40,618 nt of DNA from Reyranella sp. (GCA_030684475.1 JAUXWB010000413.1:1-40618), one strand, 5' to 3'. Counted from the first letter of the stretch, positions 8,174-16,945 are shown. Program-made: numbers and translations. The notes: generated by a model from the sequence alone, not told the origin.

Positions 8174-10065
8174 GTCTGCTGGAGATCCACGAGCCGGGCG
8201 AAACGCCGATGCCGCACGCTGGCGAGGCCTCGCTTGCGGTCGGCATCGATCTCGGCACGACCAACTCGGTGGTGGCGATCGCACGCGAGGGTGTACCGTC
8301 GGCGCTGCACGACGAAACCGGCAAGGCGCTGGTGCCGTCGGTCGTTGCCTATCCGGAGGCGGGTGGCGTGCTGGTAGGCGACGAGGCCAGCCTCATGATG
8401 GCGCGCGAACCACGCAACGTCGTGGCCTCGATCAAGCGCCTGATGGGCCGAGGCGCTGGCGACCTCCACGCCGTGGCCGGCGTCCTTCCCTATGAGGTCG
8501 AGCCGGGCAGCGGCCAGACCGACATGGTGAAATTGCGAATCGGCGGCAAGGCGCGCTCGCCGGTCGAGATCTCCGCCGAAATCCTGAAGGCGCTCCGCGT
8601 GCGTGCCGAAGCGGCCCTCGACAAGCCGGTCGAACGGGCGGTGATCACCGTGCCGGCTTATTTCGATGACGCCGCGCGCACCGCCACCCGCGATGCCGCA
8701 CGGGTTGCCGGACTCGAAGTGCTGAGGCTGGTCAACGAACCGACGGCGGCGGCGCTGGCGTACGGCTTGGACAAGGGCTCCGAGGGTCTCTACGCGGTCT
8801 ACGACTTGGGCGGCGGCACCTTCGACTTCTCCCTGCTGCGGCTGGAGAAGGGCGTGTTCCAGGTTCTGGCGACTGGCGGCAACGCAGCCCTTGGCGGCGA
8901 CGACTTCGACCGCGCCATCGCCGAGCGCATGCTCGACGAACGCAGGCGCGACGGCATCGCCGATCAGGTGGATGAACCGGCGGTCAAGACTGCGCTCGCG
9001 CTCGCCCGGCAGATGAAGGAGCAGCTCTCGGAACGAGACCAGACCTCGGGTCGTCTCGAAATCGCGGGTGCGCCCTCGTTCCATACGCTCGGGCGCTCCG
9101 ACTTCGAGGCGATGATCTCCGGCCCCATCGCGCGAACCCTCGATATCGCTGCCAACGTGCTGACCGATGCCGGCATGACGGCGACCGACGTGCAGGGCGT
9201 GGTGCTGGTCGGCGGCTCGACCCGTCTGCCTCTGGTCCGGGCGGAAGTGGCCGGCATGATCGGCAAGCCGGCGTTGACCGACATTGATCCCGACGAGGTC
9301 GTGGCGCTGGGCGCCGCGCTGCAGGCCGAGGCGTTGACCGGTGGCGGCGACACGCTGCTGCTCGACGTTACACCGCTGTCGCTGGGACTGGAGACCATGG
9401 GCGGCATCGTCGAGAAGGTCGTGCCGCGCAACACACCGATTCCGGTGCAACTGGCCCAGGAATTCACCACCTACCAGGACGGCCAGACCGCAATGGTGAT
9501 CCATGTCGTGCAGGGCGAGCGCGAGATGGTAGCTGACTGTCGCAGCCTGGCGCGCTTCGAGCTCTCCGGCATCCCGCCGATGACGGCGGGCGCGGCACGG
9601 ATCCGTGTCTCCTTCGCCGTCGACGCCGATGGTCTTCTTGCGGTGTCGGCCGAGGAGCGGACGACCGGCGTGGCGCAGCGCATCGAGGTCAAGCCGTCCT
9701 ACGGCCTCAGCCACGATGACATGGCCGACATGCTCTACGACAGCCTCGACAATGCCGGGGCCGACATGACGCAGCGCCTTCTCGTCGAGGCGCGTGTCGA
9801 AGCCCGGCGCAACCTGCTGGCCCTCGACGCCGCGCTTGCGAAGGATGGCGCGCTGCTGACGGGCGAGGAACGTGCCGCCATCGACCAAGGCCGCGCCCGT
9901 CTTGAGGCAGCGATCGCCGGCGACGATCGCGACGCGATCAATGCCGCCGCCGAGACGCTGGAGAACCTGTCCAAGCCCTTCGCCGAGCGGCGCATGGATC
10001 GCGGTATTCGCGAGGCGCTGGCCGGCCTGTCGGTCGGCGAGCTGGAAAGCAGGGTCGGGGAGTAG
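8170..10065 (+). CDS. hscA: Fe-S protein assembly chaperone HscA
   Basis: Hsp70-type chaperone specialised for cluster transfer from IscU. The 631-residue product has the ATPase motifs [12 protein letters not shown] near residue 25, the [10 protein letters not shown] phosphate-2 motif near 215 and GGSTRLPLV near 345, followed by a substrate-binding domain beginning near [13 protein letters not shown]. The start ATG at 8170 overlaps the hscB stop. An upstream in-frame ATG at 7750 would read through hscB in the wrong frame and is rejected. The length matches HscA rather than DnaK, whose C-terminal tail is absent. Confidence 0.95.
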   Translation: MSLLEIHEPGETPMPHAGEASLAVGIDLGTTNSVVAIAREGVPSALHDETGKALVPSVVAYPEAGGVLVGDEASLMMAREPRNVVASIKRLMGRGAGDLHAVAGVLPYEVEPGSGQTDMVKLRIGGKARSPVEISAEILKALRVRAEAALDKPVERAVITVPAYFDDAARTATRDAARVAGLEVLRLVNEPTAAALAYGLDKGSEGLYAVYDLGGGTFDFSLLRLEKGVFQVLATGGNAALGGDDFDRAIAERMLDERRRDGIADQVDEPAVKTALALARQMKEQLSERDQTSGRLEIAGAPSFHTLGRSDFEAMISGPIARTLDIAANVLTDAGMTATDVQGVVLVGGSTRLPLVRAEVAGMIGKPALTDIDPDEVVALGAALQAEALTGGGDTLLLDVTPLSLGLETMGGIVEKVVPRNTPIPVQLAQEFTTYQDGQTAMVIHVVQGEREMVADCRSLARFELSGIPPMTAGAARIRVSFAVDADGLLAVSAEERTTGVAQRIEVKPSYGLSHDDMADMLYDSLDNAGADMTQRLLVEARVEARRNLLALDAALAKDGALLTGEERAAIDQGRARLEAAIAGDDRDAINAAAETLENLSKPFAERRMDRGIREALAGLSVGELESRVGE

Positions 10066-10076
10066 CGGAGCATTCA

Positions 10077-10412
10077 ATGCCGAAGTTGACGTTCATTCTC
10101 AAAGACGGATCGCGCAAGGAAGTGGATGCGCCGATCGGTCTGTCGGTGCTCGAGATCGCCCACCGCAACCACGTCGATATCGAGGGTGCGTGCGAGGGTT
10201 CGCTCGCCTGTTCGACCTGCCATGTCGTCGTCGAGAAGGAATGGTTCGAGAAGCTGGCGCCGGCCAGCGAGGACGAGGAGGACATGCTCGATCTCGCCTT
10301 CGGCCTGACCCACACCTCGCGCCTGGGTTGCCAGATCCTGATGAGCGAGGCACTGGACGGGCTGGTGGTGCGCCTGCCGGCGGCGACCCGCAACATGATG
10401 GTCGACAAGTAG
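10077..10412 (+). CDS. fdx: ISC-type [2Fe-2S] ferredoxin
   Basis: Adrenodoxin-type ferredoxin that supplies electrons during cluster assembly. The 111-residue protein has the C-X5-C-X2-C...C ligand pattern: C39, C45, C48 and C85, with the signature [10 protein letters not shown]. It lies 11 bases after hscA and 10 bases before iscX, in the canonical operon order. The ferredoxin-NADP reductase at 13449 is a plausible electron source in this organism, which is inference. Confidence 0.95.
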   Translation: MPKLTFILKDGSRKEVDAPIGLSVLEIAHRNHVDIEGACEGSLACSTCHVVVEKEWFEKLAPASEDEEDMLDLAFGLTHTSRLGCQILMSEALDGLVVRLPAATRNMMVDK

Positions 10413-10422
10413 GAGGCCGCCG

Positions 10423-10629
10423 ATGGCGCGCAAGCTGCGCTGGACCGACGTTCACGATATCGCGATAGAGCTCGAGGAACGCCACCCCGACATCGACAAC
10501 GTCAACCTGCGGTTTACCGACCTGCATCGCTGGGTGATGGAGCTGCCGGGGTTCGAGGATGACCCCAACCGCTCCAACGAGAAGATTTTGGAGGCGATCC
10601 AGGCCGCCTGGATCGAGGAGCGCGACTAG
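10423..10629 (+). CDS. iscX: Fe-S assembly protein IscX
   Basis: Small acidic protein of 68 residues that binds IscS and iron in E. coli and tunes the desulfurase. The sequence MARKLRWTDV...DLHRWV...WIEERD is recognisable as the IscX/YfhJ family, with the conserved W-x-D-x-x-x-I-A start and the acidic patch. It has a GGAGG upstream and is the last gene of the isc run; the next gene starts 58 bases later with a lipoprotein signal. Confidence 0.92.
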   Translation: MARKLRWTDVHDIAIELEERHPDIDNVNLRFTDLHRWVMELPGFEDDPNRSNEKILEAIQAAWIEERD

Positions 10630-10687
10630 CTGCACGCCGCAATTTGGCCGAAAATACAGGCGAAACTGCGCCAGTTGGGAGGCTGTC

Positions 10688-11236
10688 ATGATCGGGAAAT
10701 GGGTCCGCCATTCGCTGCTGCCGCTGTTGTTGGCAGCCGGGCTGACCGCCTGTGACTCCGGTGCCGTTCAACCGGGCATCGTCAATACATCGGCCGCCGG
10801 CCCAACTGCCTACGGAAGCCCGGCCGCCTACGGAAGCAGTGTGATGCCCGGTGGAAGCGGGCGCGTGGTGTCGATCCGCGAGGTCGGCATCAAGGGCGCG
10901 GGTGGAGGTGGCTCGGGCAGCGGCGCCCTGATGGGCGGCCTGCTTGGCGCGGCTGGCGGCGCGGCCGTTGGCGGCATTACCAGCAATTCGGTCGGTGGCG
11001 GTCTTGTCGGTGCCCTGCTTGGCGCCGTCGGCGGCGCCATCGCCGGCACGATCGCCGAGCGACAGGGCGGCACCGGCCGCGGCATCGAGGTAGTCGTCCA
11101 GCGCGACGATGGCCAGAAAGTCACTGTGGCACAGCGCGACGACGGCGACGTCCAGCTCGGCGACCGGGTTCAGCTCGTCCAGGACCAGCAGGGCGTCGCC
11201 AGGGTCGTGCGCGACAATTCACGGACCCCCGAGTGA
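10688..11236 (+). CDS. Glycine-zipper outer-membrane lipoprotein (copy 1)
   Basis: A 182-residue predicted lipoprotein. Residues 1-20 form a signal peptide ending in the lipobox LTAC, so the mature protein starts at a lipidated cysteine. A low-complexity linker (repeated AYGS) follows. The central region has a long run of GxxxG repeats ([28 protein letters not shown]), the 17-kDa antigen/SlyB glycine-zipper fold. The C-terminal domain (VVVQRDDGQ...VARVVRD) resembles the soluble part of SlyB-like proteins. Such proteins stabilise the outer membrane. It is paralogous to the next gene and could be co-transcribed with isc or have its own promoter in the 58-base gap. Confidence 0.85.
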   Translation: MIGKWVRHSLLPLLLAAGLTACDSGAVQPGIVNTSAAGPTAYGSPAAYGSSVMPGGSGRVVSIREVGIKGAGGGGSGSGALMGGLLGAAGGAAVGGITSNSVGGGLVGALLGAVGGAIAGTIAERQGGTGRGIEVVVQRDDGQKVTVAQRDDGDVQLGDRVQLVQDQQGVARVVRDNSRTPE

Positions 11237-11285
11237 TCTGCGGCGGTCCATTTGGTCTAGTCGTGTTCGCAAGAAGGATGCAGTG

Positions 11286-11795
11286 ATGTACGGCAAGTGG
11301 CTCTTGAACCTTCTGGTTCCGGTAGCGTTGATGGTCAGCCTCGGCGCCTGCAACAGCAGCAGCGGTGCGGTCCAGCCCGGCGTCGTCAACACCTCGACAT
11401 CGAGCAGCTATCGCGGCGAGACCGGCCGCGTGATGGCGATACGTGAAATCCCGGTTCGCGGCAGCGGCTCGGGCATGAATGACGGGACCCTGATCGGCGG
11501 CGGCCTGGGCGCGGCGGGTGGTGCGGCCATCGGCGCCGCGACCACCAACTCGGTGGGCGGCGCGGTGGTCGGCGGCCTGCTTGGCGCCGTCGGCGGTGCC
11601 ATCGCCGGCACCGCCGTCGACCGCGGCAGTTCCCGGCGCGGCATCGAGGTCACGGTGCAGAAGGACAACGGCGGGCAGGTGAAGATCGCCCAGTACGACG
11701 ATGGCGACGTCCAGATGGGCGATCGTGTCCAGATCGTCTACGACAGCAACGGCGTCGCCAAGGCCGTCCGCGACACCAGCCAGCGTCGCGACTAA
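11286..11795 (+). CDS. Glycine-zipper outer-membrane lipoprotein (copy 2)
   Basis: A 169-residue paralogue of the preceding gene, with the same order of parts: signal peptide with lipobox SLGAC, a linker, a glycine-zipper core ([22 protein letters not shown]) and a C-terminal domain ending [10 protein letters not shown]...AVRD. The phrases AVQPG(I/V)VNTS and GRGIEV/RRGIEV are shared with copy 1, pointing to tandem duplication. The linker is shorter than in copy 1. The ATG at 11286 was chosen for the lipoprotein signal. The gene is followed by the REP-like hairpin and mnmA. Confidence 0.85.
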   Translation: MYGKWLLNLLVPVALMVSLGACNSSSGAVQPGVVNTSTSSSYRGETGRVMAIREIPVRGSGSGMNDGTLIGGGLGAAGGAAIGAATTNSVGGAVVGGLLGAVGGAIAGTAVDRGSSRRGIEVTVQKDNGGQVKIAQYDDGDVQMGDRVQIVYDSNGVAKAVRDTSQRRD

Positions 11796-11802
11796 CCTCT
11801 AC

Positions 11803-11853
11803 CCCAATCCTCCCCCATCTGATTGGGGGAGGTGGCCGAAGGCAGGAGGGGGT
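11803..11853. repeat. REP-like GC-rich hairpin element
   Basis: CCTCCCCCA (11809-11817) and TGGGGGAGG (11824-11832) form a perfect 9-bp stem with a 6-base loop. A second stem, CCCCAATC (11802-11809) with GATTGGGG (11821-11828), competes for the same bases. The element continues as GGTGGCCGAAGGCAGGAGGGGGTCC. This pattern resembles the C/G-rich intergenic palindromes found in many copies in alphaproteobacterial genomes. It may also end transcription of the lipoprotein genes, though there is no T tract. Confidence 0.55.
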
Positions 11854-11869
11854 CCTATATAGGCCCGTC

Positions 11870-12991
11870 ATGGCCCGCAATTCCCTCGATCTCGACAAGG
11901 CGCCCGGCGACACCCGCGTGGTGGTCGCGATGTCGGGCGGCGTCGATTCGTCGGTGACGGCGGCGCTCCTGAAGGAGCAGGGCTACGACGTCGTGGGCGT
12001 CACCTTGCAGCTCTACGATCACGGCATCGCCGTCGGCAAGAAGGGCGCCTGCTGTGCCGGCCAGGACATCCAGGATGCGCGCCAGGTGGCGGAGCGTCTC
12101 GGCATCCCGCACTACGTCCTCGACTACGAAAGCCGCTTCCGTGCCGAGGTGATGGATTCCTTCGCCGATGCCTATGCTCGCGGCGAGACGCCGGTGCCCT
12201 GCATCGCCTGCAACCGCACGGTGAAGTTCCGCGATCTGCTCAAGACCGCGCGCGAGCTCGGTGCCGAAGCGCTGGCGACCGGCCACTACGTTCGCCGTGT
12301 CCTGGGCGAGGCCGGGCCGGAACTGCACCGCGGCGCCGACCCGGCGCGCGACCAGAGCTACTTCCTGTTCGGCACGACACACGAGCAGCTCGACTACCTG
12401 CGCTTCCCCCTGGGCCACCTGCCCAAGAGAGAGACACGGGCGCTGGCCGAGCGCTTCGACCTGCCGGTGGCTGAGAAGCCCGACAGCCAGGATATCTGCT
12501 TCGTCCCAGGCGGCGATTATGCCGCCGTCGTGCAGAAGCTCCGACCCGAGGCCGTCGAGCCCGGCGAGATCGTCGACTTGCAAGGCCGGGTGGTCGGCCG
12601 CCACGACGGCATCGTGCATTTCACCGTGGGCCAGCGCCGCGGCCTGGCGCTGGGCGAGCGCGACGGCACCGACAACGAGCCGCTTTATGTCGTGCGGCTC
12701 GACCCCGACGCGCGCCGCGTCGTCGTCGGCCCGCGTGCCGCGCTGGGTCGGACGGAGATGGCACTCTATGATCTGAACTGGATCGGCCCGGCGCTGGAAG
12801 GTCGCGTCCCGGTGCAGGTCCGCGTGCGTTCCAGCCAGGCGTTGCGCCCGGCCGAGATCGAGCTTTCAGGCGAGGGCGCCATGGTTCGCTTCGCCGAACG
12901 CGAGATCGGCGTCTCGCCTGGCCAGGCCTGCGTGGTCTACGACGCCGCGAGCGGCAGCCGCGTTCTTGGTGGAGGCTTCATCCGGCGGTAG
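11870..12991 (+). CDS. mnmA: tRNA-specific 2-thiouridylase MnmA
   Basis: Catalyses 2-thiolation of U34 in tRNA-Lys, -Glu and -Gln using ATP and a persulfide sulfur that originates from IscS. The 373-residue protein has the PP-loop SGGVDSS at residues 22-28, the catalytic cysteines C114 (in CNRTVKF) and C210 (in DSQDICFV), and the conserved GHY near 138 and DQSYFL near 161. The C-terminal beta-barrel is complete. It lies 1.2 kb downstream of the isc operon, on the same strand, so sulfur donor and sulfur user are neighbours. Confidence 0.95.
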   Translation: MARNSLDLDKAPGDTRVVVAMSGGVDSSVTAALLKEQGYDVVGVTLQLYDHGIAVGKKGACCAGQDIQDARQVAERLGIPHYVLDYESRFRAEVMDSFADAYARGETPVPCIACNRTVKFRDLLKTARELGAEALATGHYVRRVLGEAGPELHRGADPARDQSYFLFGTTHEQLDYLRFPLGHLPKRETRALAERFDLPVAEKPDSQDICFVPGGDYAAVVQKLRPEAVEPGEIVDLQGRVVGRHDGIVHFTVGQRRGLALGERDGTDNEPLYVVRLDPDARRVVVGPRAALGRTEMALYDLNWIGPALEGRVPVQVRVRSSQALRPAEIELSGEGAMVRFAEREIGVSPGQACVVYDAASGSRVLGGGFIRR

Positions 12992-13023
12992 GCATAGGCA
13001 TCGGCATCGGAAAGGAGCGGTCG

Positions 13024-13245
13024 TTGTATCTGTATCGCCGCCTACTGATGCTTTACCTGAAGATTGTGGCGGCGGGCTTGATGTTCGTTTCTGTGATCAT
13101 ATCGTTTTGTATACTGCTCGACTGGGGCAGCTACGTGGGGTGGGGATATCCTTGGTGGTCACTTCCTTTGGTGATCGTCATTGGTTCCTGCGGCATGCTT
13201 ATTTGGAGAGTCGCAACCAGCCAATTAAGGTCGATGTCACGATAG
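13024..13245 (+). CDS. Small two-helix membrane protein, unknown function
   Basis: A 73-residue ORF starting with TTG at 13024, with GGAG seven to eight bases upstream. Two hydrophobic segments (about residues 12-32 and 43-60) predict two membrane spans. I do not recognise a family. Base composition and codon use are noticeably less GC-rich than the flanking mnmA and ferredoxin-reductase genes, which could mean recent acquisition. It lies between mnmA and the tRNA-Met promoter. A non-coding interpretation remains possible because only the ribosome site and hydrophobic pattern support it. Confidence 0.5.
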   Translation: MYLYRRLLMLYLKIVAAGLMFVSVIISFCILLDWGSYVGWGYPWWSLPLVIVIGSCGMLIWRVATSQLRSMSR

Positions 13246-13265
13246 GAGAGCGCCGCGTGCCTTTC

Positions 13266-13295
13266 TTGACAGCCCTCGCTCCGCCCGCATAAAAG
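13266..13295 (+). promoter_or_regulatory. Promoter of tRNA-Met
   Basis: A perfect -35 box TTGACA (13266-13271) is followed after 18 bases by TAAAAG (13290-13295). Transcription would start near 13302, about five bases before the mature 5' end of the tRNA at 13307, as expected for a short tRNA leader. Confidence 0.7.
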
Positions 13296-13306
13296 CCCCC
13301 ACCCAT

Positions 13307-13383
13307 GGCTGGGTAGCTCAGCTGGTTAGAGCACGGCACTCATAATGCCGGGGTCGGCGGTTCAAGTCCGCCCCCAGCTACCA
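13307..13383 (+). tRNA. tRNA-Met (CAU anticodon, elongator)
   Basis: A 77-base tRNA with the CCA end encoded. The acceptor GGCTGGG pairs with CCCAGCT (one G-U pair at the first position), the D arm contains AGCTCAGCTGGTTAGAGC, the anticodon stem is CGGCA/TGCCG with loop CTCATAA (anticodon CAT at 13341-13343), and the T arm contains GGTTCAAGTCC. The discriminator is A. The body resembles alphaproteobacterial elongator tRNA-Met rather than tRNA-Ile2 (whose CAU is lysidine-modified) or initiator tRNA-fMet, which has an unpaired first base. Confidence 0.9.
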
Positions 13384-13389
13384 AATTTG

Positions 13390-13422
13390 GCCCCCGGTCC
13401 GCGCGACCGGGGGCTTTATTTT
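13390..13422 (+). terminator. Rho-independent terminator of tRNA-Met
   Basis: GCCCCCGGTC (13390-13399) pairs perfectly with GACCGGGGGC (13405-13414) around a 5-base CGCGC loop, followed by TTTATTTT. This is a textbook intrinsic terminator seven bases after the tRNA 3' end. Confidence 0.92.
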
Positions 13423-13448
13423 GTGCCTTCCCTTCGCCACTTTAGGGC

Positions 13449-14471
13449 ATGGCCAACGGAAACTCGCATCAGACCGACGTCGTCATCGTAGGCGCGGGGC
13501 CCGTGGGCCTGTTTGCCGTGTTCGAATGCGGCATGGTCCGGCTCAACTGCCACGTCGTCGACGTGCTCGACGACGCCGGCGGCCAGTGCACGGCGCTTTA
13601 TCCGGAAAAGCCGATCTACGACATCCCGGGCTTTCCCCGCATCGAGGCGGCCGAGCTGGTCGTCCGCCTGAAGGCTCAAGCCTCGCCGTTTCGGCCGGTC
13701 TACCATCTCGGCGAGCAGGTCCAGGCCTTGGAAGCGCTGAGCGGCGGCTTCTGGCAGGTCACTACTTCCAAGGGCACGATCATCCGGGCCCGGGCGATAA
13801 TCGTGGCGGCCGGCGTCGGCGCCTTCGGTCCCAACCGCCCGCCGCTGCCCGGCATCGAGGCCTACGAGGGCAAGAGCGTCTTCTACTACGTCACGCAGCG
13901 CGAGACCTTCCGCGGCAAGCGCGTGGTGATCGCCGGCGGCGGCGACACCGCCGTCGATTGGGCGCTGTCCCTGGCCGAAGTCGCGTCTCACGTGTCGGTT
14001 ATCCATCGCCGCGACAAGTTCCGCGCCGCGCCGGAGGGCGAAGCCAGGCTCAAGGCGCTGGCCAAGACGGGCAAGATCGATCTCGTCGTGCCGTACCAGC
14101 TCCATGGGCTGGAGGGGAACGACGGACAGCTCAAGGCCGTCACCGCCGCTACGCTCGATGGCGCCACCCGGCGCATCGAGGCCGATGCGCTGCTGCCGTT
14201 CTTTGGCTTGTCGATGTCATTGGGCCCGATTGCCGACTGGAACCTCGAGCTGGAACACAACCAGATCGCCATCGAGCCGTCGACCTCTGCCACCAGCAAG
14301 CCCGGCATCTTCGCCATCGGTGACGTCGTCACCTATCCCGGCAAGCTGAAGTTGATTCTCACCGGCTTTTCCGAAGCTGCCATTGCGGCGCGCTCGGCCT
14401 ATGCGCTGGTCCATCCCGAGACGCCGCTGCACTTCGAATATTCGACCACCTCGGGCGTGCCGGACGCCTGA
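13449..14471 (+). CDS. Ferredoxin-NADP(+) reductase, thioredoxin-reductase-like type
   Basis: A 340-residue FAD- and NAD(P)H-binding oxidoreductase. The FAD-binding GAGPVGLFAVFE motif is near residue 15, the NADPH-binding GGGDTAVDWA near 164 with HRRDKFRA after it, and the second FAD motif GIFAIGDV near 286. It lacks the CxxC active site of thioredoxin reductase, which marks it as the TrxR-like ferredoxin/flavodoxin-NADP reductase found in Rhodopseudomonas and Chlorobium. The C-terminal extension (about 20 residues) that stacks on FAD in this family is present. It may feed electrons to the isc ferredoxin 3 kb upstream (inference). Confidence 0.9.
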   Translation: MANGNSHQTDVVIVGAGPVGLFAVFECGMVRLNCHVVDVLDDAGGQCTALYPEKPIYDIPGFPRIEAAELVVRLKAQASPFRPVYHLGEQVQALEALSGGFWQVTTSKGTIIRARAIIVAAGVGAFGPNRPPLPGIEAYEGKSVFYYVTQRETFRGKRVVIAGGGDTAVDWALSLAEVASHVSVIHRRDKFRAAPEGEARLKALAKTGKIDLVVPYQLHGLEGNDGQLKAVTAATLDGATRRIEADALLPFFGLSMSLGPIADWNLELEHNQIAIEPSTSATSKPGIFAIGDVVTYPGKLKLILTGFSEAAIAARSAYALVHPETPLHFEYSTTSGVPDA

Positions 14472-14474
14472 CGG

Positions 14475-15944
14475 TCAGGTCACCGGCCGTGACTGGGGCA
14501 GGCGCTCGCGCGTGCCATAGACCGGCGGCGCGAGCTCATCGGCAGAGCGGCCGGCCCAGTCACGCTGGCTCACCGTCTTCAGTCGCTTGCGCTGACCTTC
14601 GACCAGGCCCGCAGTTGCAGCCTCGACATCGACCGTGAGAACCTTGCCGTCGCGCACCACCTGCGCGCCGTCGACATAGACATGGCGGATCGCGCGTTCG
14701 CTCGCCGAATAGATCAGGCTACGCACCGGCTCATGCGCTGGTTGCATGTAGGGATGGCCCATGTCGACCAGCGAGAAGTCGGCCTTGCAGCCCGGCGACA
14801 GGCGTCCGAGATCGGGTCGGCGCAGGATCTTCGCACCGCCCACGGTCGCGGCCTCGAAGGCATGCCGCGTTGTGCCCATCTTGTAGTTGCCGGTGAGCAC
14901 GCGTGCGACGTAGCAGGCGAGGCGGATCTCATCGACCATGTTGTGCGGGAAGGTGTCGGTGCCGATGCCGACGGTAATGCCGGCGTTCATGTAGCGACCG
15001 ATCGTGTTCAGAGCCATGCCGCGACGCGCGAAGACGGTCGGGCAGTGCGCCACCGCCGCGCCAGAATCTTTCAGGATCTCGAAATCGCGGCCGTGCGGAT
15101 AGTGAATCTGTGGATGGTCGCTCAGGAAGATGCCATGGCCGATGATCAGATCGGGGCCCAGGACGCCGATTGCATCGAGCCATTCGATCGGCGTCTTGCC
15201 GTACCGATGCAGGATTTCATGGAACTCGACGACCGCCTGGCAGGCGTGCGTCTGCAGCGGAATGCCGCGCCTGTGCGCCTCCTGCAGGGCCTCCTTGAAG
15301 TAGCCCTCGCGGCAGGTGTCGATCTGCGAAGGGCAGACCATGCCGGACAGGCGGCCGCTCGGGTGCTGCATCGCGGCGTCGATGGTCTGCATTGCCGTCT
15401 CGAATGCCTTGGCGCCGGCCTTTTCGTCCCAGGCGTACTCGACCGTGTGGCCGTTCTTGGTGAACCAGTAGCCTTGGCGCATCATCGGCGCGACGACGGC
15501 GCGGATGCCGGACGCCGCAAGATCATCAAGCCAGCCCGGCCGGCTGACCGAGAGATCGGTGATGGTGGTGACGCCGCTCTTCAGGAGTTCCGACAGCGCC
15601 ACCTGGGTCGAAGGTCCGGCGTCCTCGGGATCGAGGCCGAACACCGGCAGATATTCGTAGAGCGAACTTTGTCCGAGCTTGTCGCTGCCCACTTCCTCGG
15701 TGAGGCCTTTGTTGGCGGGTTCGGAGAAGGGGTGGCTGTGGACGTTGACGAAGCCCGGGATGGCCATGAATCCGGCGCCATCGATTTCGGCATCGGCGGA
15801 CCCTGCAAAGTTCGGACCAACGTGGACGATCTCGTTGCCTGTGATAACGAGATCCGCACCCTCGAGATAGACGTGCCGCTGTTCGGATTCGTCCCAAGCC
15901 ACAGCGAAATCGAGGTCCCGGAAGCGTGTGGTCTTTGTGCTCAT
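14475..15944 (-). CDS. Amidohydrolase family protein (TRZ/ATZ/SsnA-like)
   Basis: A 489-residue metal-dependent hydrolase of the amidohydrolase superfamily. Metal and catalytic residues visible are H69 and H71 in the NVHSHPF motif after strand 1, a histidine in LQTHACQA, one in IIGHGIF and the aspartate in GIGTDTFPHNM. The general pattern fits deaminases and chlorohydrolases of the TRZ/ATZ group, acting on amidines, guanines or triazine-like rings; the substrate is not evident. The start at 15944 (MSTKTTRF) was chosen over 16013 because the extra residues read through the divergent gene's leader. It diverges from the DapA-family gene with only 40 bases between starts, so the two are probably co-regulated. 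Confidence 0.88.
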   Translation of the reverse strand: MSTKTTRFRDLDFAVAWDESEQRHVYLEGADLVITGNEIVHVGPNFAGSADAEIDGAGFMAIPGFVNVHSHPFSEPANKGLTEEVGSDKLGQSSLYEYLPVFGLDPEDAGPSTQVALSELLKSGVTTITDLSVSRPGWLDDLAASGIRAVVAPMMRQGYWFTKNGHTVEYAWDEKAGAKAFETAMQTIDAAMQHPSGRLSGMVCPSQIDTCREGYFKEALQEAHRRGIPLQTHACQAVVEFHEILHRYGKTPIEWLDAIGVLGPDLIIGHGIFLSDHPQIHYPHGRDFEILKDSGAAVAHCPTVFARRGMALNTIGRYMNAGITVGIGTDTFPHNMVDEIRLACYVARVLTGNYKMGTTRHAFEAATVGGAKILRRPDLGRLSPGCKADFSLVDMGHPYMQPAHEPVRSLIYSASERAIRHVYVDGAQVVRDGKVLTVDVEAATAGLVEGQRKRLKTVSQRDWAGRSADELAPPVYGTRERLPQSRPVT

Positions 15945-15984
15945 CTTTTCTTCCCTTCGCCGACCAGACTGGCATGATCCGGGG

Positions 15985-16941
15985 ATGACCAGCAAACTCA
16001 CCGAAGCCGCCAAAGGCGTCTACATCATCGCCGCCACGCCGTTCACCGACGACGGCGCGCTCGATTTGCAGAGCGTCGATACGCTGACCGATTTCTATTT
16101 GGGCTGCGGCATACATGGATTCACGCTGCTCGGCATGATGGGCGAGGCGCACAAGCTGACGGCCGACGAGTCGATGACCGTCGTGAACCGCGTGATCGGC
16201 CGCGCCCAGGGCAGGCAGGTGATCGTGGGCGTGAGCCATGCCGGCCTAGAAAATGTGCGGCGTCTCGCGCACGAGGCGATGATCGCCGGCGCCTCGGGCG
16301 TGATGGTGGCGCCGGCACCGGGGCTGAAGGGTGACGACGGCGTCTACAACTACTATGCGCAGGTCTGCGCCGCGCTCGGCCCCGACATTCCGCTGGTCTA
16401 CCAGGACTATCCGCAGACCACCGGCGTCTATCTCTCGCCACAGGTGTTCGAGCGCATGGTCGACGACTTCAAGCAGCTCGTCATGCTGAAGCACGAGGAC
16501 GCTCCGGGCCTCGCCAAGCTGACGCGCATCCGCGAAGGCGAGAAGAAGCCGGGCCGTCGGCGCGTGTCGATCCTGGTCGGCAACGGCGGCATCTACTATC
16601 CGCAGGAGATGCGCCGTGGCGCCGACGGTGCGATGACGGGCTTCGCCTGGCCGGAGATGCTGGTACAGGTCTACGACCTCTTCGCCGCCGGCAAGGCGGA
16701 GGAAGCGGAAGATCTGTTCGACACCTACCTGCCGCTGGTGAAGCACGAGGTCCAGCCGGCGATCGGCCTCGCGCTGCGCAAAGAGGTGCTGTTCAAGCGC
16801 GGCGCGATCAAGAGTCCCAAACAGCGCGCGCCAGGTTCCTCACTGACGGCAACCGACCGGGCTGAGCTCGAGGCACTGATGGCCCGGCTGGAGCGGCGGC
16901 TTGCCGCTTTCGGCCATGGCCGCAAAGTGGCGGCGGAGTAG
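15985..16941 (+). CDS. Dihydrodipicolinate synthase (DapA/NAL) family lyase
   Basis: A 318-residue Schiff-base aldolase-type enzyme. It has the substrate-carboxylate motif in the form GMMGE near residue 50 (DapA: GTTGE), the tyrosine region LVYQDYP near residue 137 and the Schiff-base lysine K169 in MLKHED. Differences from true DapA and its place in a hydantoin cluster indicate a catabolic aldolase or hydrolase acting on a 2-keto acid rather than lysine synthesis. It is the first gene of the rightward run; the hydantoinase starts five bases after its stop. A proper assignment needs its substrate. Confidence 0.85.
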   Translation: MTSKLTEAAKGVYIIAATPFTDDGALDLQSVDTLTDFYLGCGIHGFTLLGMMGEAHKLTADESMTVVNRVIGRAQGRQVIVGVSHAGLENVRRLAHEAMIAGASGVMVAPAPGLKGDDGVYNYYAQVCAALGPDIPLVYQDYPQTTGVYLSPQVFERMVDDFKQLVMLKHEDAPGLAKLTRIREGEKKPGRRRVSILVGNGGIYYPQEMRRGADGAMTGFAWPEMLVQVYDLFAAGKAEEAEDLFDTYLPLVKHEVQPAIGLALRKEVLFKRGAIKSPKQRAPGSSLTATDRAELEALMARLERRLAAFGHGRKVAAE

Positions 16942-16945
16942 GGCA

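Noticed and set aside
8107-10077. A 656-codon minus-strand open frame opposite hscA
   Set aside because: Composition is dominated by H, R, A and Q with no motif; it mirrors hscA codons and has no ribosome site.
13307-13383. Possible tRNA-Ile2 (CAU with lysidine) or initiator tRNA
   Set aside because: The stem sequences match elongator tRNA-Met of alphaproteobacteria; the first pair is a G-U pair and not the unpaired end typical of the initiator.
14682-15977. A 431-codon plus-strand frame opposite the amidohydrolase
   Set aside because: No recognisable domain and antisense to a gene with clear metal-binding motifs.
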